This document shows positions 63,068 through 64,000 of a stretch of 64,000 nucleotides of DNA, one piece after another. Each line of letters begins with the position of its first letter. Within the stretch, counting starts at the first letter, position 1. Source of the DNA: Kitasatospora cineracea (lineage in GTDB: Bacteria; Actinomycetota; Actinomycetes; Streptomycetales; Streptomycetaceae); contig NZ_RJVJ01000005.1 in assembly GCF_003751605.1 (NCBI RefSeq), forward strand, positions 62,001-126,000, read 5' to 3'. The notes beneath the pieces are model-generated. The model was given only the letters and a program-made list of their open reading frames with translations. It was not told where the DNA came from and ran no database searches. The position numbers and the translations under genes are program-made.

Positions 63068-63697
63068 ATGGCACCCTCCGCAGAACAATCCGCCGCCACC
63101 ACGACCGGGCGCGGCCGGGTCCGACTGCGCCGCGCCGCACTCATGGCGGTACCGGCCTGCGTCACCGCGGGCATCCTGGTGACCCTGACCGCGCAGAACG
63201 TCCTGGCCACCCAGTTCGCCATTTCGGGGATGGCCTTCGAGGTCACCGCGGACAGACTGGACGGCAGCGGGTTCGAGCAGTTCGGCACCCTCGACAACAT
63301 GATCGAGAACAGCCCCAACGCCGGCGACACCGGCGGCCAGCTGTTCCTGATCCAGACCGTGGTCAAGCAGGCCTCCCTGACCAAGCTCTGCCAGAGCGTC
63401 AACCTGGGCGGCATCAACCTGCTGATCACGGCCGGCGACAAGGGCACCCCCGTCACCGCCGACAACCTCACCACCGACTCCGACCTGATGAGCGGTGACG
63501 CCGAGTTCAAGAACCTCGAAGTCGGCCGCGACGCCAGCACCTTCGACAAGGGCGGCGTGGCCGGCCCGCCCGGAATGTTCGGCCAGCAGGGCGACACCGT
63601 GGCGGTCGACCACTTCCGGCAGCAGAACTACGCCACCACCGCCGGCACCTTCCGCCTGCCCAACATGCACCTCAGCTTCAGCGGCAATGGCTGCTGA
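63068..63697 (+). CDS. DUF6230 family secreted/anchored protein
   Basis: Product of 209 aa. A basic N-terminus is followed by a hydrophobic segment (LMAVPACVTAGILVTLTAQNVLA), then a beta-rich domain with FAISGMAFEVTADRLDGSGFEQFG and LTKLCQSVNL, ending in Cys (SGNGC). This fits DUF6230, a streptomycete family regularly paired with DUF6114. It overlaps the next gene by 11 bp, so they are translationally coupled. Function unknown. Confidence 0.85.
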   Translation: MAPSAEQSAATTTGRGRVRLRRAALMAVPACVTAGILVTLTAQNVLATQFAISGMAFEVTADRLDGSGFEQFGTLDNMIENSPNAGDTGGQLFLIQTVVKQASLTKLCQSVNLGGINLLITAGDKGTPVTADNLTTDSDLMSGDAEFKNLEVGRDASTFDKGGVAGPPGMFGQQGDTVAVDHFRQQNYATTAGTFRLPNMHLSFSGNGC

Positions 63698-64000
63698 ACC
63701 CGGACCGGCACCGGACCGGGCGGCCGACACCACGGCCGCCCGGCCCGCCGACACCCCAGCCACCACCGGCGTCCCGGCCGACGGCACCGGCACCGGCACC
63801 GCCGAAACGGCCGCCGAGACCCCCGCTGCGGCGCCCGTCCCGCGCGGCTTCGCCGGCTGGCGCGGCCGCCGGCCCTTCTGGGGCGGGCTGCTGGTCGTCC
63901 TGGCCGGCGCCGAGATCCTGTTCACCGAGAAGGCCCCGATGCGCATGGTCATCCGCATCGGCATGCTCGGCCTGGCCGGATACATCGTCCCCACGCTCAT
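63687..64000 (+). CDS. DUF6114 family membrane protein (partial, runs off the window)
   Basis: At least 104 codons are visible, starting with ATG inside the end of the DUF6230 gene. The first 55 residues are Ala/Pro/Thr-rich. The conserved part begins RGRRPFWGGLLVVLAGAEILFTEKAP, the typical DUF6114 opening with a membrane helix, followed by a second helix (IRIGMLGLAGYIVPTL). The 3' end lies outside the window. Confidence 0.82.
   Translation, partial: MAAEPGPAPDRAADTTAARPADTPATTGVPADGTGTGTAETAAETPAAAPVPRGFAGWRGRRPFWGGLLVVLAGAEILFTEKAPMRMVIRIGMLGLAGYIVPTL

Overview
The window is about 74% GC and has the coding style of a Streptomycetaceae chromosome: GTG starts, 4-bp ATGA/GTGA overlaps, Ala/Pro-rich tails and many Streptomyces-type conserved families. 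A DUF6296-like gene and several other families point to Kitasatospora or a close Streptomyces relative; this is inference from family content. I see no rRNA, tRNA, CRISPR array, transposase, phage or biosynthetic gene cluster. It looks like chromosomal housekeeping and accessory DNA.

Layout. 0-6 kb: a secreted GH53 galactanase with LacI-type operators, an ohrR/ohr organic peroxide pair, an SGNH hydrolase and small conserved genes. 6-14.4 kb: TerD, an aldo/keto reductase, an SPFH protein paired with a NAD-kinase-like protein behind a double operator, a secreted NHL propeller, a beta-lactamase-fold hydrolase, a 3-hydroxyisobutyrate-dehydrogenase-like enzyme and an AAC(2')-like acetyltransferase. 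14.4-14.9 kb is a scar joining the tails of two dead genes. 15-19 kb: a second SGNH hydrolase and two translationally coupled GT4 glycosyltransferases. 19-26.7 kb: a membrane protein, a nucleotidyltransferase, a GntR regulator divergent from an SCO6745-like protein, a SpoIIE phosphatase and a pentapeptide-repeat protein.

26.9-31.7 kb is a reactive-sulfur island: rhodanese-membrane protein, TauE/SafE exporter, rhodanese, a frameshifted persulfide-dioxygenase/rhodanese, and two 91% identical CstR-like repressors in inverted orientation, with four ATAC...GTAT operators. 31.8-33.7 kb is a coupled acyltransferase pair (olsB/plsC type). 34-38 kb has two membrane mannosyltransferase-like proteins and a DUF4037 protein. 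38.9-44 kb is a tightly coupled redox operon: membrane subunit, molybdopterin enzyme, four-cluster FeS protein, Tat-type Rieske protein and a small membrane protein. 44-52 kb holds a ThrE-like exporter and two large PAS/GAF/SpoIIE sensor phosphatases; the second has lost metal-binding Asp residues. 52-64 kb: nitroreductase, methyltransferase, etfB/etfA, a thioredoxin-reductase/methyltransferase fusion divergent from an XRE-cupin regulator, and a group of secreted or membrane proteins (DUF6230/DUF6114) at the right edge.

The most striking pattern outside the genes is a dispersed short dyad, TGACG-N3-CGTCA. There are eight exact and three near copies, mostly at gene ends, and in four cases the TGA of the dyad is the stop codon. 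Several one-base breaks lie in C or G runs (near 14731, 30350 and 32750, possibly 15410-15440). They may be real or may be sequence errors, so read those genes with care.
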